DNA from: Akkermansiaceae bacterium | GTDB taxonomy: Bacteria > Verrucomicrobiota > Verrucomicrobiia > Verrucomicrobiales > Akkermansiaceae | Direction of reading: 5' to 3' | Length of the DNA stretch: 9,519 nt | Assembly: GCA_023301335.1 (NCBI GenBank) | Contig: JALZVA010000055.1 | Span: 1 to 9,519, forward strand | Shown here: positions 1-7,006 of the stretch, in pieces | Position numbering within the stretch: the first letter of the stretch is position 1 | Layout: the number at the start of each line of letters is the position of its first letter | The notes under the pieces: model-generated | Databases searched by the model: none | Told to the model about the DNA's origin: nothing | Seen by the model: only the letters and a program-made list of their open reading frames with translations | Translations under genes and position numbers: made by a program

Positions 1-1247
1 GTGTCATCGATATCTCCAGGGGAGTGTGCCATGGAGATGAAGCCCGTCTCGTAAGGTGAGGGAGCGAAGTAAACGCCTTCGTCTAAGAGGTTCCAGAAAA
101 ATTTCTTAAAGCTCTCCATATCTGCATTTGCAACGGAGTCCATGTTGATGATTTCTTCATTGGTGAAGAAGAGGCAGAACATCGAACCAACGCGGTTGAG
201 TTGGTAATCGAGCTGATATTTTTTAAGTAATTCACGGATACCTTTTTCAAGGCGTGCGCCTAACACTTCTAACACATCCCAGCCTTTGGCTTTGTCGAGT
301 TCCCTGAGTTGGGCAAGGCCGGCTGCCATCGCGAGCGGATTTCCTGAGAGGGTTCCTGCTTGATAGACGGGACCATCGGGCGCGAGGTAGTCCATGATGT
401 CAGCTCTTCCGCCGAAGGCTCCGACAGGGAGTCCACCACCGATGACTTTCCCCATGGCTGTGAGATCAGGTGTGATTCCGACGAGTTCTTGGACTCCGCC
501 TTTGGCCACGCGGAAGCCCGTCATGACTTCGTCAAAGATGAGTAAAGTGTCATGCTTGAGAGTGATGTCTCGGAGGAATTGAAGAAAGCCCTCTTGAGGG
601 AAGATTAGACCAGCGTTGGCTGGGAATGGTTCAAGGATGATCGCCGCGATATCATCTCCGCAGGCGTCAAAAATCTCCTGCACAGCTTCAGGCTTATTAA
701 AGGGAACCGTGATGGTGTGGTTGGCAAAATCTTTCGGGACTCCGGCGGAGTCTGGCTCGCCATGAGTGAGAGCACCAGATCCAGCAGAAACGAGGAGATG
801 GTCAACATGCCCGTGGTAGCAGCCTTCAAACTTAAGGATTTTATCGCGCTTGGTGAACCCTCTAGCTAGACGGATCGCAGACATGGTAGCCTCTGTGCCA
901 GAGTTCACCATGCGGACTTTTTCTACTGAGGGAACCCAGTCTACGATGGTCTGGGCGATTTGGATTTCCCATGGATTAGGGGTACCGAAGGAGACTCCGT
1001 TTTTAGCGACTTCGTGAATGGTCTGAGTGATGATGATCGGAGCGTGGCCAAGGATGGCAGGTCCCCAAGTGCCGATGTAATCGATATAGGTCTTTGCGTC
1101 CACATCCGTGATGCGAGAGCCATGAGCTTTTTGGACAAAAAATGGATCACCATCGACATTTTTGAATGCTCTAACAGGTGAGTTCACCCCCCCAGGGATG
1201 ATTTCTTTAGCACGTTCGAAAAGTTTTTTTGAATTATGTCCGATCAT
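1..1247 (-). CDS. hemL: Glutamate-1-semialdehyde 2,1-aminomutase, 3' end cut off by window edge
   Basis: This PLP enzyme converts glutamate-1-semialdehyde to 5-aminolevulinate in the C5 route to tetrapyrroles, in the cytoplasm. The frame is open from ATG at 1247 to the window edge, giving 415 codons of an expected ~430, so only the last few residues are missing. It begins MIGHNSKKLFERAKEIIPGG, followed by VNSPVRAF, the diagnostic N-terminus of HemL. Further on are VNSGTEATMSAIRLAR, FEGCYHGH, FDEVMTGFRV and the PLP-lysine motif GKVIGGGLPVGAFGG with the lysine at about residue 267. It lies 34 bases after the argB stop on the same strand, so co-transcription with argB is likely. No Shine-Dalgarno sequence precedes the ATG. 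The related class III aminotransferase ArgD was considered because of the argB neighbour, but the HemL-specific N-terminus and glycine-rich lysine motif decide against it. Confidence 0.96.
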   Translation of the reverse strand, partial: MIGHNSKKLFERAKEIIPGGVNSPVRAFKNVDGDPFFVQKAHGSRITDVDAKTYIDYIGTWGPAILGHAPIIITQTIHEVAKNGVSFGTPNPWEIQIAQTIVDWVPSVEKVRMVNSGTEATMSAIRLARGFTKRDKILKFEGCYHGHVDHLLVSAGSGALTHGEPDSAGVPKDFANHTITVPFNKPEAVQEIFDACGDDIAAIILEPFPANAGLIFPQEGFLQFLRDITLKHDTLLIFDEVMTGFRVAKGGVQELVGITPDLTAMGKVIGGGLPVGAFGGRADIMDYLAPDGPVYQAGTLSGNPLAMAAGLAQLRELDKAKGWDVLEVLGARLEKGIRELLKKYQLDYQLNRVGSMFCLFFTNEEIINMDSVANADMESFKKFFWNLLDEGVYFAPSPYETGFISMAHSPGDIDD

Positions 1248-1281
1248 CGATTTATTGTTTAAAGTAGAAGAGAAAAGTGGA

Positions 1282-2151
1282 TTACTTAGATATTTCAGTC
1301 CCGACTCCTGATTGAGTGAAGATTTCCAAGAGTAGTGAGTGCGGTGTCCGTCCGTCGATAAAATGAACTTTATCGACTCCTGCGTCAAGTGCGTCCAAGG
1401 CGGAATTAATTTTTGGGAGCATGCCTCCTGATATGACTTTATCACGTTTCAGGATCTCAGCATCAGCTGGTGAGATAGAAGGAATGAGGGAGCCTTCATA
1501 GTCCTTATCACGGAGCACGCCTGGCACGTCTGAGAGATAGATGAGCTTGGCTGCTTTTAGTTCTTTAGCAAGCGCGGCAGCTGCGAGGTCGGCATTGATA
1601 TTGAGAGGTTTTCCACTGTCTTGTTCGGATCCCACAGGAGAGATGACAGGGACAGTTTCCGCCTCAATAGCAGCATTAATTTTACTAAGTTGAGAGCTGA
1701 TGACCTTGCCGACACGGCCAATATCTTGAGCATTTCCGTCGTCATCGATACCTTGGATGCGTTCCCCTACAAAGACATCTGTGCCGGGGACTCCGACGGC
1801 TTTACCACCGTAATCTTGAAGCATGTCAACTAAGCCAGGGTTGATGCTACGTGAGAGTGTTTGTTCGACAATGTCCATGGCCTCGGGTGAGGTGACACGG
1901 AAGCCACCGATGAATTGGGCTTCAAGTCCGGCTTCCTTCATCGCATTTGAAATAGCCTTACCTCCGCCGTGGATAATGACTGGGTTGATCCCTGAAACTT
2001 CGAGAAAGACGATATCCCGCATGACTTTCTTGACGAGTTCTGGATTCTCCATCGCGGAGCCACCCATTTTAATAAGGAAGGTTTTTCCTCGGAATGCTTG
2101 AAGGTATGGAAGAGCTTCGATTAAGGCACTGGCTTTGTTAGTGGCGTTCAT
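1282..2151 (-). CDS. argB: Acetylglutamate kinase, arginine-sensitive type
   Basis: ArgB phosphorylates N-acetyl-L-glutamate with ATP, the second step of the acetylated arginine pathway in the cytoplasm. The 289-residue protein has the amino-acid-kinase signatures in order: KMGGSAM with K28, HGGGKAIS at 61-68, GFRVTSPEAM near 83-92, NINADLAA at 184-191 and GGMLPK with K247. It is longer than the ~258-residue arginine-insensitive E. coli enzyme. The extra N-terminal helix (SALIEALPYLQAF, 8-20) and the C-terminal HSLLLEIFTQSGVGTEI are the hallmarks of hexameric, arginine-inhibited kinases, so feedback inhibition by arginine is inferred. It sits 59 bases after the CHASE2-like gene and 34 bases before hemL on the same strand. 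No argC, argJ or argD is visible in the window. The ATG at 2151 fits the family start; there is no recognisable ribosome binding site. Confidence 0.97.
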   Translation of the reverse strand: MNATNKASALIEALPYLQAFRGKTFLIKMGGSAMENPELVKKVMRDIVFLEVSGINPVIIHGGGKAISNAMKEAGLEAQFIGGFRVTSPEAMDIVEQTLSRSINPGLVDMLQDYGGKAVGVPGTDVFVGERIQGIDDDGNAQDIGRVGKVISSQLSKINAAIEAETVPVISPVGSEQDSGKPLNINADLAAAALAKELKAAKLIYLSDVPGVLRDKDYEGSLIPSISPADAEILKRDKVISGGMLPKINSALDALDAGVDKVHFIDGRTPHSLLLEIFTQSGVGTEISK

Positions 2152-2210
2152 TGGGAATTTTTTATGGCAGTTATAGATAATGATTTGCAGGGGGCGGGAG
2201 TATTGAGGAG

Positions 2211-3587
2211 TTAGGCGAAGCGTTCGAGTTCTTTTTTCTGTTCTTGCGTCAGTTTAGTGTTGGTTCTGCGGAGCTTCCACTTAGTCGACATGTAGACACT
2301 GACAGCCCAACTTACAAGTACCAGGCCAATGATGGGACTCATGGGGAACCAATAGTTACAAGTGATCTGAAGGAGCACTGCACAGGGAAGAAGAGCAATG
2401 AGTAGGAGGGTGAAGGCAAGGTGTCTTCTGCTCCCCCCCAGTGAGTATAAAACTGCGCAGAGGAGAGTGCATTCGGCTAAAACACAGGCCTCTAACCAGC
2501 TAGGTAATCGACGGTAAACGCCACGAATATCAAATTGAGGGCTTTGGTAGAGCTGCCCAATTTTACGTTGTGGTGAATCAATCAATTGAATAGAGTAGCC
2601 TTCTGTGGGAGTGGAGATGATTAGAGCGTGCTTGGGGGCATCGCTGAGGGCTTTCTTTTTATCCTCTTCATAGACTAACAGGTCGACCGGGATAGGAGTG
2701 GTTGTTGGGGATGGATCGTTAGCTGTGATGGGCGTGCAACCAAAGAGGTCGATGGGGAGCTGAGGCTTTCCTTTTCCAAAGTCTATTTTCCCATCTATGG
2801 TGATAGTGAGGTCACTGGGTTGGACTTCGTGGAGCACCATCGAAGAGAGGAGGAGTTGATTGAACAGAATACGATCGTCCCAGCGCACAAGAAGAAATAT
2901 TTTTCCGTCTGGGAGGTCCTCAGCCTCGAGGTTGGCAAAGCCAAACTTCATGCAGGATGGGATAGAGTCTTGGGATTGGAAGTTGACCCCATCGTAGGGT
3001 GAGTGAATGACTTTATTGATACGGGGAATGGACTTGGTGTCACCTCTAAGAGAATCTATAGGGACACTACTGGCATTAAGGTAAGAGGGAAAAGGAGAGC
3101 CTTTTGCTGCTCGTGTGAACTCAAGAGGGATGAGGACGCTCTCTAAGGCTGGCTTATTTTTCGGAGAGAAAACATCCTGTACGATTAAGTTTAAAGCACC
3201 TTCATTTTCTTCCCGGTGGAACTGTGTGGTCAGGTGAAGGTGAGAAATGTTAGCTGTCCTTAGCTCATCTAAGATGAGTGCGACATCTGAGGCTTTTGGA
3301 GGGATTGGAATTCCCAGAGTGGTAGAGTTTAAATCGAAATCGATCACACTCAAGGGTGGTGGAATAAATACCGGATCCGCTTCACTGAGAACTTTTCTTT
3401 CCCTTGCGGTGCCGTCGTAGTCTTCTAAGATCAAATTTTGTGAGAACTGAGTCTGAGTGACAGTTTTAAAAAACCAGTTATTGGCGGCGTGGATGTATTT
3501 AATCTGATAACCTGACAGTAAGATAAGGATACCTGTGCAGAGGCAGACGCTTAAAAAGGTCAGATAGATGAAGAAATTTCTTCGCAC
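2211..3587 (-). CDS. CHASE2-like membrane protein without output domain
   Basis: This is probably an envelope sensor-like protein; its function is not known. With the GTG start at 3587 it has 458 residues: one membrane segment near 6-27, a ~330-residue extracytoplasmic region, then three membrane segments near 365-383, 390-407 and 415-433, and a 25-residue charged tail. This 1+3 topology is that of CHASE2 sensor modules. The region SVIDFDLNSTTLGIPIPP followed by LILDELRTANISHLHLTTQF resembles the CHASE2 pattern of an 'iDd.S...G.wPwpR' stretch and then a helix and strand. A later GFANLEAEDLPDGKI resembles the 'n...D.DG' stretch. The kinase, cyclase or GGDEF output domain that usually follows the last membrane segment is absent. 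The GTG lies 2 bases after the stop of the kinase gene, suggesting coupled translation. An in-frame TTG at 3647 would add 20 residues and overlap that gene by 58 bases, which I consider less likely. Assignment is by topology and weak motifs. Confidence 0.62.
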   Translation of the reverse strand: MRRNFFIYLTFLSVCLCTGILILLSGYQIKYIHAANNWFFKTVTQTQFSQNLILEDYDGTARERKVLSEADPVFIPPPLSVIDFDLNSTTLGIPIPPKASDVALILDELRTANISHLHLTTQFHREENEGALNLIVQDVFSPKNKPALESVLIPLEFTRAAKGSPFPSYLNASSVPIDSLRGDTKSIPRINKVIHSPYDGVNFQSQDSIPSCMKFGFANLEAEDLPDGKIFLLVRWDDRILFNQLLLSSMVLHEVQPSDLTITIDGKIDFGKGKPQLPIDLFGCTPITANDPSPTTTPIPVDLLVYEEDKKKALSDAPKHALIISTPTEGYSIQLIDSPQRKIGQLYQSPQFDIRGVYRRLPSWLEACVLAECTLLCAVLYSLGGSRRHLAFTLLLIALLPCAVLLQITCNYWFPMSPIIGLVLVSWAVSVYMSTKWKLRRTNTKLTQEQKKELERFA

Positions 3588-3589
3588 CG

Positions 3590-4549
3590 TTATGAAGATT
3601 TGTTCAAGACGGGGGAAAGTACGGGCTCGAGGGCTGTGCCTGCACAAAGTTCTTTTAAGAGCTTCACAGCAGTTGGGATGTGCTGCTCAAACCACTTATT
3701 GTTCTGCTTGGTCACAATATTTCCGTAGGCACCGAGTGCCTGCATGAGTCTTTGGATAGCACACTTGGTGAGGATGTCATCGAGTGGACGTTCTTCTGTG
3801 ACATCTTCCCAGAGGTCGAGTAGTTGTTCTCTCTCTTCGGCAGAGTGGTCCATGTAGGGATCGAAGAGAAGTGAGGCTAAATCATATTCCTGACGGCCGT
3901 AGCGCATGCCTTGGAAATCAATCAGGTAAGATTGCTCGTTATGAATCAAGATGTTTTGACTTTGAAAGTCTCGGTGCACGAGGTTCCTTGCGGAGGCTCC
4001 TAGCTGCGTGGCCATTTCTTTGAGAGCTGGATGAGATCGGAGTGAGGCTGTTTCGCTATCGCTCATGCCTAAGTATGCTTCAGCGAAGCCGTCGAAGAAA
4101 TAGTCCTGCTCCCAGATATACATGCCAGCATCAAAGGGTGGCTGGAATTCGAGATCCTTTGGAGGACGGCTAAAAAAGAGTTTGTCTAGCTGCTGGAAGA
4201 CAGAGCGGTAGTAAGGCTCTCTGAAAGAGAAAGGTTCATCTTTGAGTGAGAGTAAATCCTTATCGCCGAGATCCTCAACTAAGGCGCATTGTCTAGTGAT
4301 GTTATCATACAACACCTCGGGGACATTAAGCTTTGCTTTACTCAAAAACGCACCAACAGGGAGGTAATTTGCATTATCGGCACGCTCCATAGTGTAATGG
4401 ATACCGATATAGGTTTGGTGGCCTTCTGGTTTAATCCTTACGATGGTTCTTCCAGAAGCACCTTTTTTAATAGGTTCGATAATCACCTTGTGCATAGGCT
4501 CAAGCTTAAGGTGATTTTTTGCAGCAGTTAGTAAAGTATCAGTGGCCAT
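3590..4549 (-). CDS. Aminoglycoside-phosphotransferase-fold kinase, AmgK-like (cell-wall sugar kinase)
   Basis: This is a cytoplasmic small-molecule kinase of the APH/choline-kinase fold, 319 residues, close to the usual length of AmgK-type kinases. AmgK phosphorylates the anomeric position of N-acetylmuramate or N-acetylglucosamine in peptidoglycan recycling. Seen in order: a glycine-rich N-lobe segment KGASGRTIVRI (29-39), VEDLGDKDLLSL (91-102), catalytic loop VHRDFQSQNILI with H192, D194 and N199, and the metal-binding LIDFQGMRYGRQEYDLASLL with D211. The DFQ (rather than DFD or DFE) and the 'YG..EYDLASLL' run are typical of AmgK and its close relatives, not of antibiotic-resistance APHs. 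The usual partner MurU (sugar-1-phosphate nucleotidyltransferase) is not in the window. A DUF1460 amidase lies 188 bases upstream and the CHASE2-like gene begins at its stop. The fold is certain, but the substrate is inferred. ATG at 4549 is the only plausible start; no clear ribosome binding site or promoter was seen. Confidence 0.78.
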   Translation of the reverse strand: MATDTLLTAAKNHLKLEPMHKVIIEPIKKGASGRTIVRIKPEGHQTYIGIHYTMERADNANYLPVGAFLSKAKLNVPEVLYDNITRQCALVEDLGDKDLLSLKDEPFSFREPYYRSVFQQLDKLFFSRPPKDLEFQPPFDAGMYIWEQDYFFDGFAEAYLGMSDSETASLRSHPALKEMATQLGASARNLVHRDFQSQNILIHNEQSYLIDFQGMRYGRQEYDLASLLFDPYMDHSAEEREQLLDLWEDVTEERPLDDILTKCAIQRLMQALGAYGNIVTKQNNKWFEQHIPTAVKLLKELCAGTALEPVLSPVLNKSS

Positions 4550-4737
4550 GCAGAGGATGAGTTATGGCGGAAAAGTAGCGTTTACCGTGGCGCTTGCAAC
4601 CACAGATTTGAGCTCGAGGGTGAATTTTGAAGCGAAAGTTCTTTTTTTGCTCTTAAGGTTTTATGCGTGAGCTTATTGCGTGATTTTTTTGAGGAATGAG
4701 TAAAAGTTGGGCAGTGGGCTAGAACTTATAGAATCGG

Positions 4738-5601
4738 CTACTGCGGTCTCCCGATGACGATTCCCGCATGTTTTTTAAACTTGTGGAGGTAGTCAGAAAT
4801 AGAGGCATCGATAGTGACTTTTTTATAGGTTGTGGATGCATGCATGAAACGTGCAACGCCAGCCTTGTCTTTTACGATAATGCCAACATGGGAGCAATAT
4901 GAGCCATCTCCGTGACGTGCGATGCCGATGATATCCCCATTTCTTAAATCTTTCTCAATCGCTTTAACCTTTGCTTTTGGAACCATGTGAAAGGTCATGG
5001 CAGTGATGCGTTTCTCATGCTTGATCATGCCTTCAATGAGATCTGGATTATGTTTTAGGTAGCGATAGTGCTTCCAGAGCTTACCCATTTCATTACAGGT
5101 ATTAGGCATCTCCACGTAAGGGAATTTTTTAGTTAAGTTGTCGATGGTGTTGAGCTTTTCATTTTCATCATACCATTCCATGAGGTAGTGGATGCGGTCG
5201 AGGTAGTTTCCGCTGCATTTGCTGTGACGGTAACGGGTGTGCTCGATCTCCTTGAGTAATTTGCTAGGTGTGTGTGGAGTGCTGGTGTCTTCGAGCATTC
5301 TGGAAAAACAGAAAACTGCCTCGAAAAAAGTCCAGCAATCGAGGCCCTTGAAATTAACGGAAGGGGACTCGATGTGGTTATCTATCTCAAGTGTGTAGGC
5401 TTTATAAGGCACGCCTTCGAGCTCCAGCGCGATGTGTACCATGCGGTCTCCAATAGGGGCACGATGCCATTTTCCTTTCTCTGCTTTTGCCACGATTTTA
5501 TAAAAGGTGGATTCGCCAATGAACGTCTTATTTTGTGGAAGAAACTCTTTTCCAAATAGCGGGAGGGAGAGACAGAAGAAGATGAGTGCAAGGTAGCGCA
5601 T
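4738..5601 (-). CDS. Secreted N-acetylmuramoyl-L-alanine amidase-like protein (DUF1460)
   Basis: This is an exported papain-fold (NlpC/P60-like) cell-wall hydrolase of the DUF1460 family, 287 residues. A signal peptide is clear: MRYLALIFFCLSLPLFG, with cleavage probably near residue 17-18. The family landmarks follow: ELEGVPYKAYTLE (60-72), the nucleophile region LDCWTFFEAV with C89, YLDRIHYLMEWYDEN (133-147), the second catalytic region NGDIIGI then SHVGIIV with H238, and RFMHASTTYKKV (251-262). Family members are thought to cleave peptide bonds in or near the peptidoglycan stem; the exact bond cannot be told from sequence. The gene stands behind a strong terminator, so it is probably transcribed from its own promoter just upstream. 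It is followed after 188 bases by the AmgK-like kinase, which makes a shared role in wall-fragment turnover plausible. The ATG at 5601 directly precedes the signal peptide and is well supported. Confidence 0.87.
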   Translation of the reverse strand: MRYLALIFFCLSLPLFGKEFLPQNKTFIGESTFYKIVAKAEKGKWHRAPIGDRMVHIALELEGVPYKAYTLEIDNHIESPSVNFKGLDCWTFFEAVFCFSRMLEDTSTPHTPSKLLKEIEHTRYRHSKCSGNYLDRIHYLMEWYDENEKLNTIDNLTKKFPYVEMPNTCNEMGKLWKHYRYLKHNPDLIEGMIKHEKRITAMTFHMVPKAKVKAIEKDLRNGDIIGIARHGDGSYCSHVGIIVKDKAGVARFMHASTTYKKVTIDASISDYLHKFKKHAGIVIGRPQ

Positions 5602-5607
5602 GCTGAA

Positions 5608-5635
5608 ATACTACCTGTTTTATGTGCTTTGTTAA
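5608..5635 (-). promoter_or_regulatory. Candidate promoter of the DUF1460 amidase gene
   Basis: On the minus strand TTAACA (-35-like, 5635-5630) and TAGTAT (-10-like, 5613-5608) are separated by 16 bases. The -10 element ends only 6 bases before the ATG at 5601, so a transcript from it would be almost leaderless. The matches are partial and the region is A+T rich, so chance is possible. The terminator immediately upstream means some promoter must lie between about 5655 and 5601. Confidence 0.25.
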
Positions 5636-5677
5636 GAAAAAATAGAGAGGTCGGTTTTTACTGAAATGGGGTCCAGT

Positions 5678-5714
5678 AAAAAAGGGTCAAGGCCATGATG
5701 GCCTCAACCCTTTT
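5678..5714 (-). terminator. Rho-independent terminator after trpS and the small ORF
   Basis: A long inverted repeat has arms AAAAGGGT..AAGGCCAT (5680-5696) and ATGGCCT..ACCCTTTT (5698-5714), paired except for a two-base internal mismatch and closed by a tight loop at TGA. On the minus strand the stem is followed by a run of six T (5683-5678), which is the classic form. The plus-strand reading ends in four T, so some bidirectional action is possible. It separates the trpS transcript from the amidase gene. Confidence 0.82.
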
Positions 5715-5724
5715 AGATGATGTT

Positions 5725-5883
5725 TTATGGTGCGGAGGGGGCGTTATCCGTTTCTGTATTCATTTTTCGATATCTTGCGACACTTTCCCTTTGTGTTTTG
5801 TTTAGGGCTAGTTCGATCGGATCGAGTTCTGTTACAACCGCAGGCCAACCGCCTTCCTCTCCCGTGAGCTTAGCGCAGGCCAA
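5725..5883 (-). CDS. Possible small protein overlapping the 3' end of trpS (52 codons)
   Basis: An open frame begins with TTG at 5883, inside the last codons of trpS, and runs to TAA at 5725, eleven bases before the terminator stem. The product would read MACAKLTGEEGGWPAV, then a hydrophilic stretch with ELDPIELALNKTQRESVARY, ending in NAPSAP. No signal peptide or membrane segment is seen. In favour: it fills the gap between trpS and the terminator exactly, and its composition looks protein-like (one amphipathic stretch, few rare residues). Against: it has a TTG start with no ribosome binding site, a short length, and a beginning that lies within a tandem repeat of the trpS 3' end. It may be a remnant of the C-terminus of a former gene. 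No family is recognised. Confidence 0.3.
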   Translation of the reverse strand: MACAKLTGEEGGWPAVVTELDPIELALNKTQRESVARYRKMNTETDNAPSAP

Positions 5884-5908
5884 CCGCCTTCTTTACGCGG
5901 GTGAGCAC
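5839..5908. repeat. Tandem direct repeat at the trpS 3' end
   Basis: The 18-base unit CGCAGGCCAACCGCCTTC occurs at 5839-5856 and again at 5874-5891, 35 bases apart. The sequence after each copy keeps a shared GTGAGC (5864-5869 and 5901-5906) with a two-base offset, so the whole ~35-base segment appears duplicated and partly diverged. The right copy encodes the last trpS residues (KAVGLR); the left copy lies beyond the trpS stop and is read in another frame by the possible small ORF. Confidence 0.8.
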
Positions 5909-6835
5909 ACGGCTTGCTTCTTCACGTGCTGTTTCCGCCCCTTTACGAATCACTTCATCCACGAAATCTTGGTTTTTTTCAAGTTCTTCACGCTTGGTTC
6001 TGACGTTTTCAAAATGATCCCAATACACGTCAAAGACGCGCTGCTTAAAGTCTCCGTATCCAAAGCCTCCTGCTTCATGATCGGCAATCATTTGTGCCAC
6101 AGCTGCGTCATCGGCAAAGAGTTTGTAGAGAGCGATCACGGTGGAGTTATCGGTCGGCTTAGGATCTTCTACTGCGGTGGAATCAGTCACGATTTTCATC
6201 ATGGCCTTACGGATCGCCTTCTTTCCTCCTGTTAACGGGATCGTATTAGCGTAGCTCTTACTCATTTTTTGACCATCGATTCCGGGGACGACTGCTGTGT
6301 GCTCTTCGATCTTTGCTTCAGGGAGGGTCAGGGTGCCTTCACCAAAGCGGTGGTTGATCATGCCGACGAGGTCGCGCGTGACTTCTAGATGTTGCTTTTG
6401 ATCTTTGCCCACGGGAACAAGGTTCGCGTCGTAGAGTAAAATATCCGCAGCCATGAGGACGGGGTAAGCAAATAAGGCGTGGTTCGCAGCAATACCTTTA
6501 GCAACTTTATCTTTGTAAGAGTGGCAAAGCTCAAGTCGGCTTATCGGGAGGACAGTAGAAAGGATCCACGCGAGCTCGTTAACTTCAGGGATATCACTCT
6601 GGCGGAAGATCGTAGCTTTCTCGGGGTCTAACCCACAAGCAAGAAAGTCGATAGCAAGTTCCTTCACATTAGCACGAAGCTCCTCAGCAGAGTCCACAGA
6701 AGACATGGCGTGATAGTCTGCGATAAAGTAGAACGCGTCTCCTTGTTCCTGAAGCTGTACCGCTGGCTCCATAGCTCCAAAGTAGTTTCCAATATGGAGT
6801 TTTCCGCTTGGCTGTAATCCTGTGAGAATGCGCAT
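5870..6835 (-). CDS. trpS: Tryptophanyl-tRNA synthetase
   Basis: This class I aminoacyl-tRNA synthetase charges tRNA-Trp with tryptophan in the cytoplasm. With the ATG at 6835 it has 321 residues, near the ~330 of bacterial enzymes. The protein starts MRILTGLQPSGKLHIGNYFG, holding the HIGH-type motif HIGN at 14-17. Downstream are ILSTVLPISRLELCHSYKDK (91-110), DILLYDANLVPVGKDQKQHL (131-150) and the KMSKS signature GQKMSKSYANT with KMSKS at 190-194. The C-terminal helix ends VLTRVKKAVGLR. The frame stays open upstream to another ATG at 6940, but the extra 35 residues match nothing in the family and would remove the canonical N-terminus, so 6835 is chosen. Only a C-rich stretch precedes it, with no ribosome binding site. 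It is divergent from the gene remnant at 7007 and is followed by a partial duplication of its own 3' end and a terminator. Confidence 0.97.
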   Translation of the reverse strand: MRILTGLQPSGKLHIGNYFGAMEPAVQLQEQGDAFYFIADYHAMSSVDSAEELRANVKELAIDFLACGLDPEKATIFRQSDIPEVNELAWILSTVLPISRLELCHSYKDKVAKGIAANHALFAYPVLMAADILLYDANLVPVGKDQKQHLEVTRDLVGMINHRFGEGTLTLPEAKIEEHTAVVPGIDGQKMSKSYANTIPLTGGKKAIRKAMMKIVTDSTAVEDPKPTDNSTVIALYKLFADDAAVAQMIADHEAGGFGYGDFKQRVFDVYWDHFENVRTKREELEKNQDFVDEVIRKGAETAREEASRVLTRVKKAVGLR

Positions 6836-6941
6836 GGGGGGATCATGAGGGGCAAATTGTATTTGGCAATAAGAAGGTGTGGCGTTTTTTTTGAGAAAAT
6901 TTCTACATGGGGAATTTAGGAGAGGATAATCTCCCATCACT

Positions 6942-6962
6942 TAACACAAATTAGTTGTGTTA
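6942..6962. promoter_or_regulatory. Operator-like palindrome in the divergent trpS / 7007 region
   Basis: The half-sites TAACACAA (6942-6949) and TTGTGTTA (6955-6962) form a perfect 8+8 inverted repeat around the five-base spacer ATTAG. It is A+T rich and has no following T run, so it looks like a dimeric repressor site, not a terminator. It lies 44 bases before the ATG at 7007 and 106 bases before that of trpS. COG0523 genes, like the 5' remnant at 7007, are often controlled by the zinc repressor Zur; this site does not match the Zur boxes I know closely enough to name it. Confidence 0.55.
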
Positions 6963-7006
6963 GATGATGTTCAGTGGTATTTAGTCATAGCTAATACTCG
7001 TTACAC

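Noticed and set aside
605..1159. Short minus-strand open frames inside hemL suggesting a frameshift
   Set aside because: The hemL frame itself is continuous through this stretch, with family motifs in order; the other frames are shadows.
1..1247. Acetylornithine aminotransferase (ArgD) as the identity of the gene next to argB
   Set aside because: The N-terminal PGGVNSPVRAF and the GKVIGGGLPVGAFGG lysine motif are specific to HemL.
3588..3647. TTG start giving a 478-residue CHASE2-like protein
   Set aside because: It overlaps the kinase gene by 58 bases and adds a basic stretch before the membrane anchor; the GTG 2 bases after the kinase stop is simpler. It is not excluded.
5717..6235. 172-codon plus-strand open frame opposite trpS
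   Set aside because: It lies almost wholly antisense to the certain trpS gene, has no recognisable motif, and crosses the trpS terminator region; a shadow frame.
6836..6940. 35-residue N-terminal extension of TrpS from an upstream ATG
   Set aside because: The canonical TrpS start MRILTGLQPSG lies at 6835; the extension has no family counterpart and covers the likely leader and promoter.
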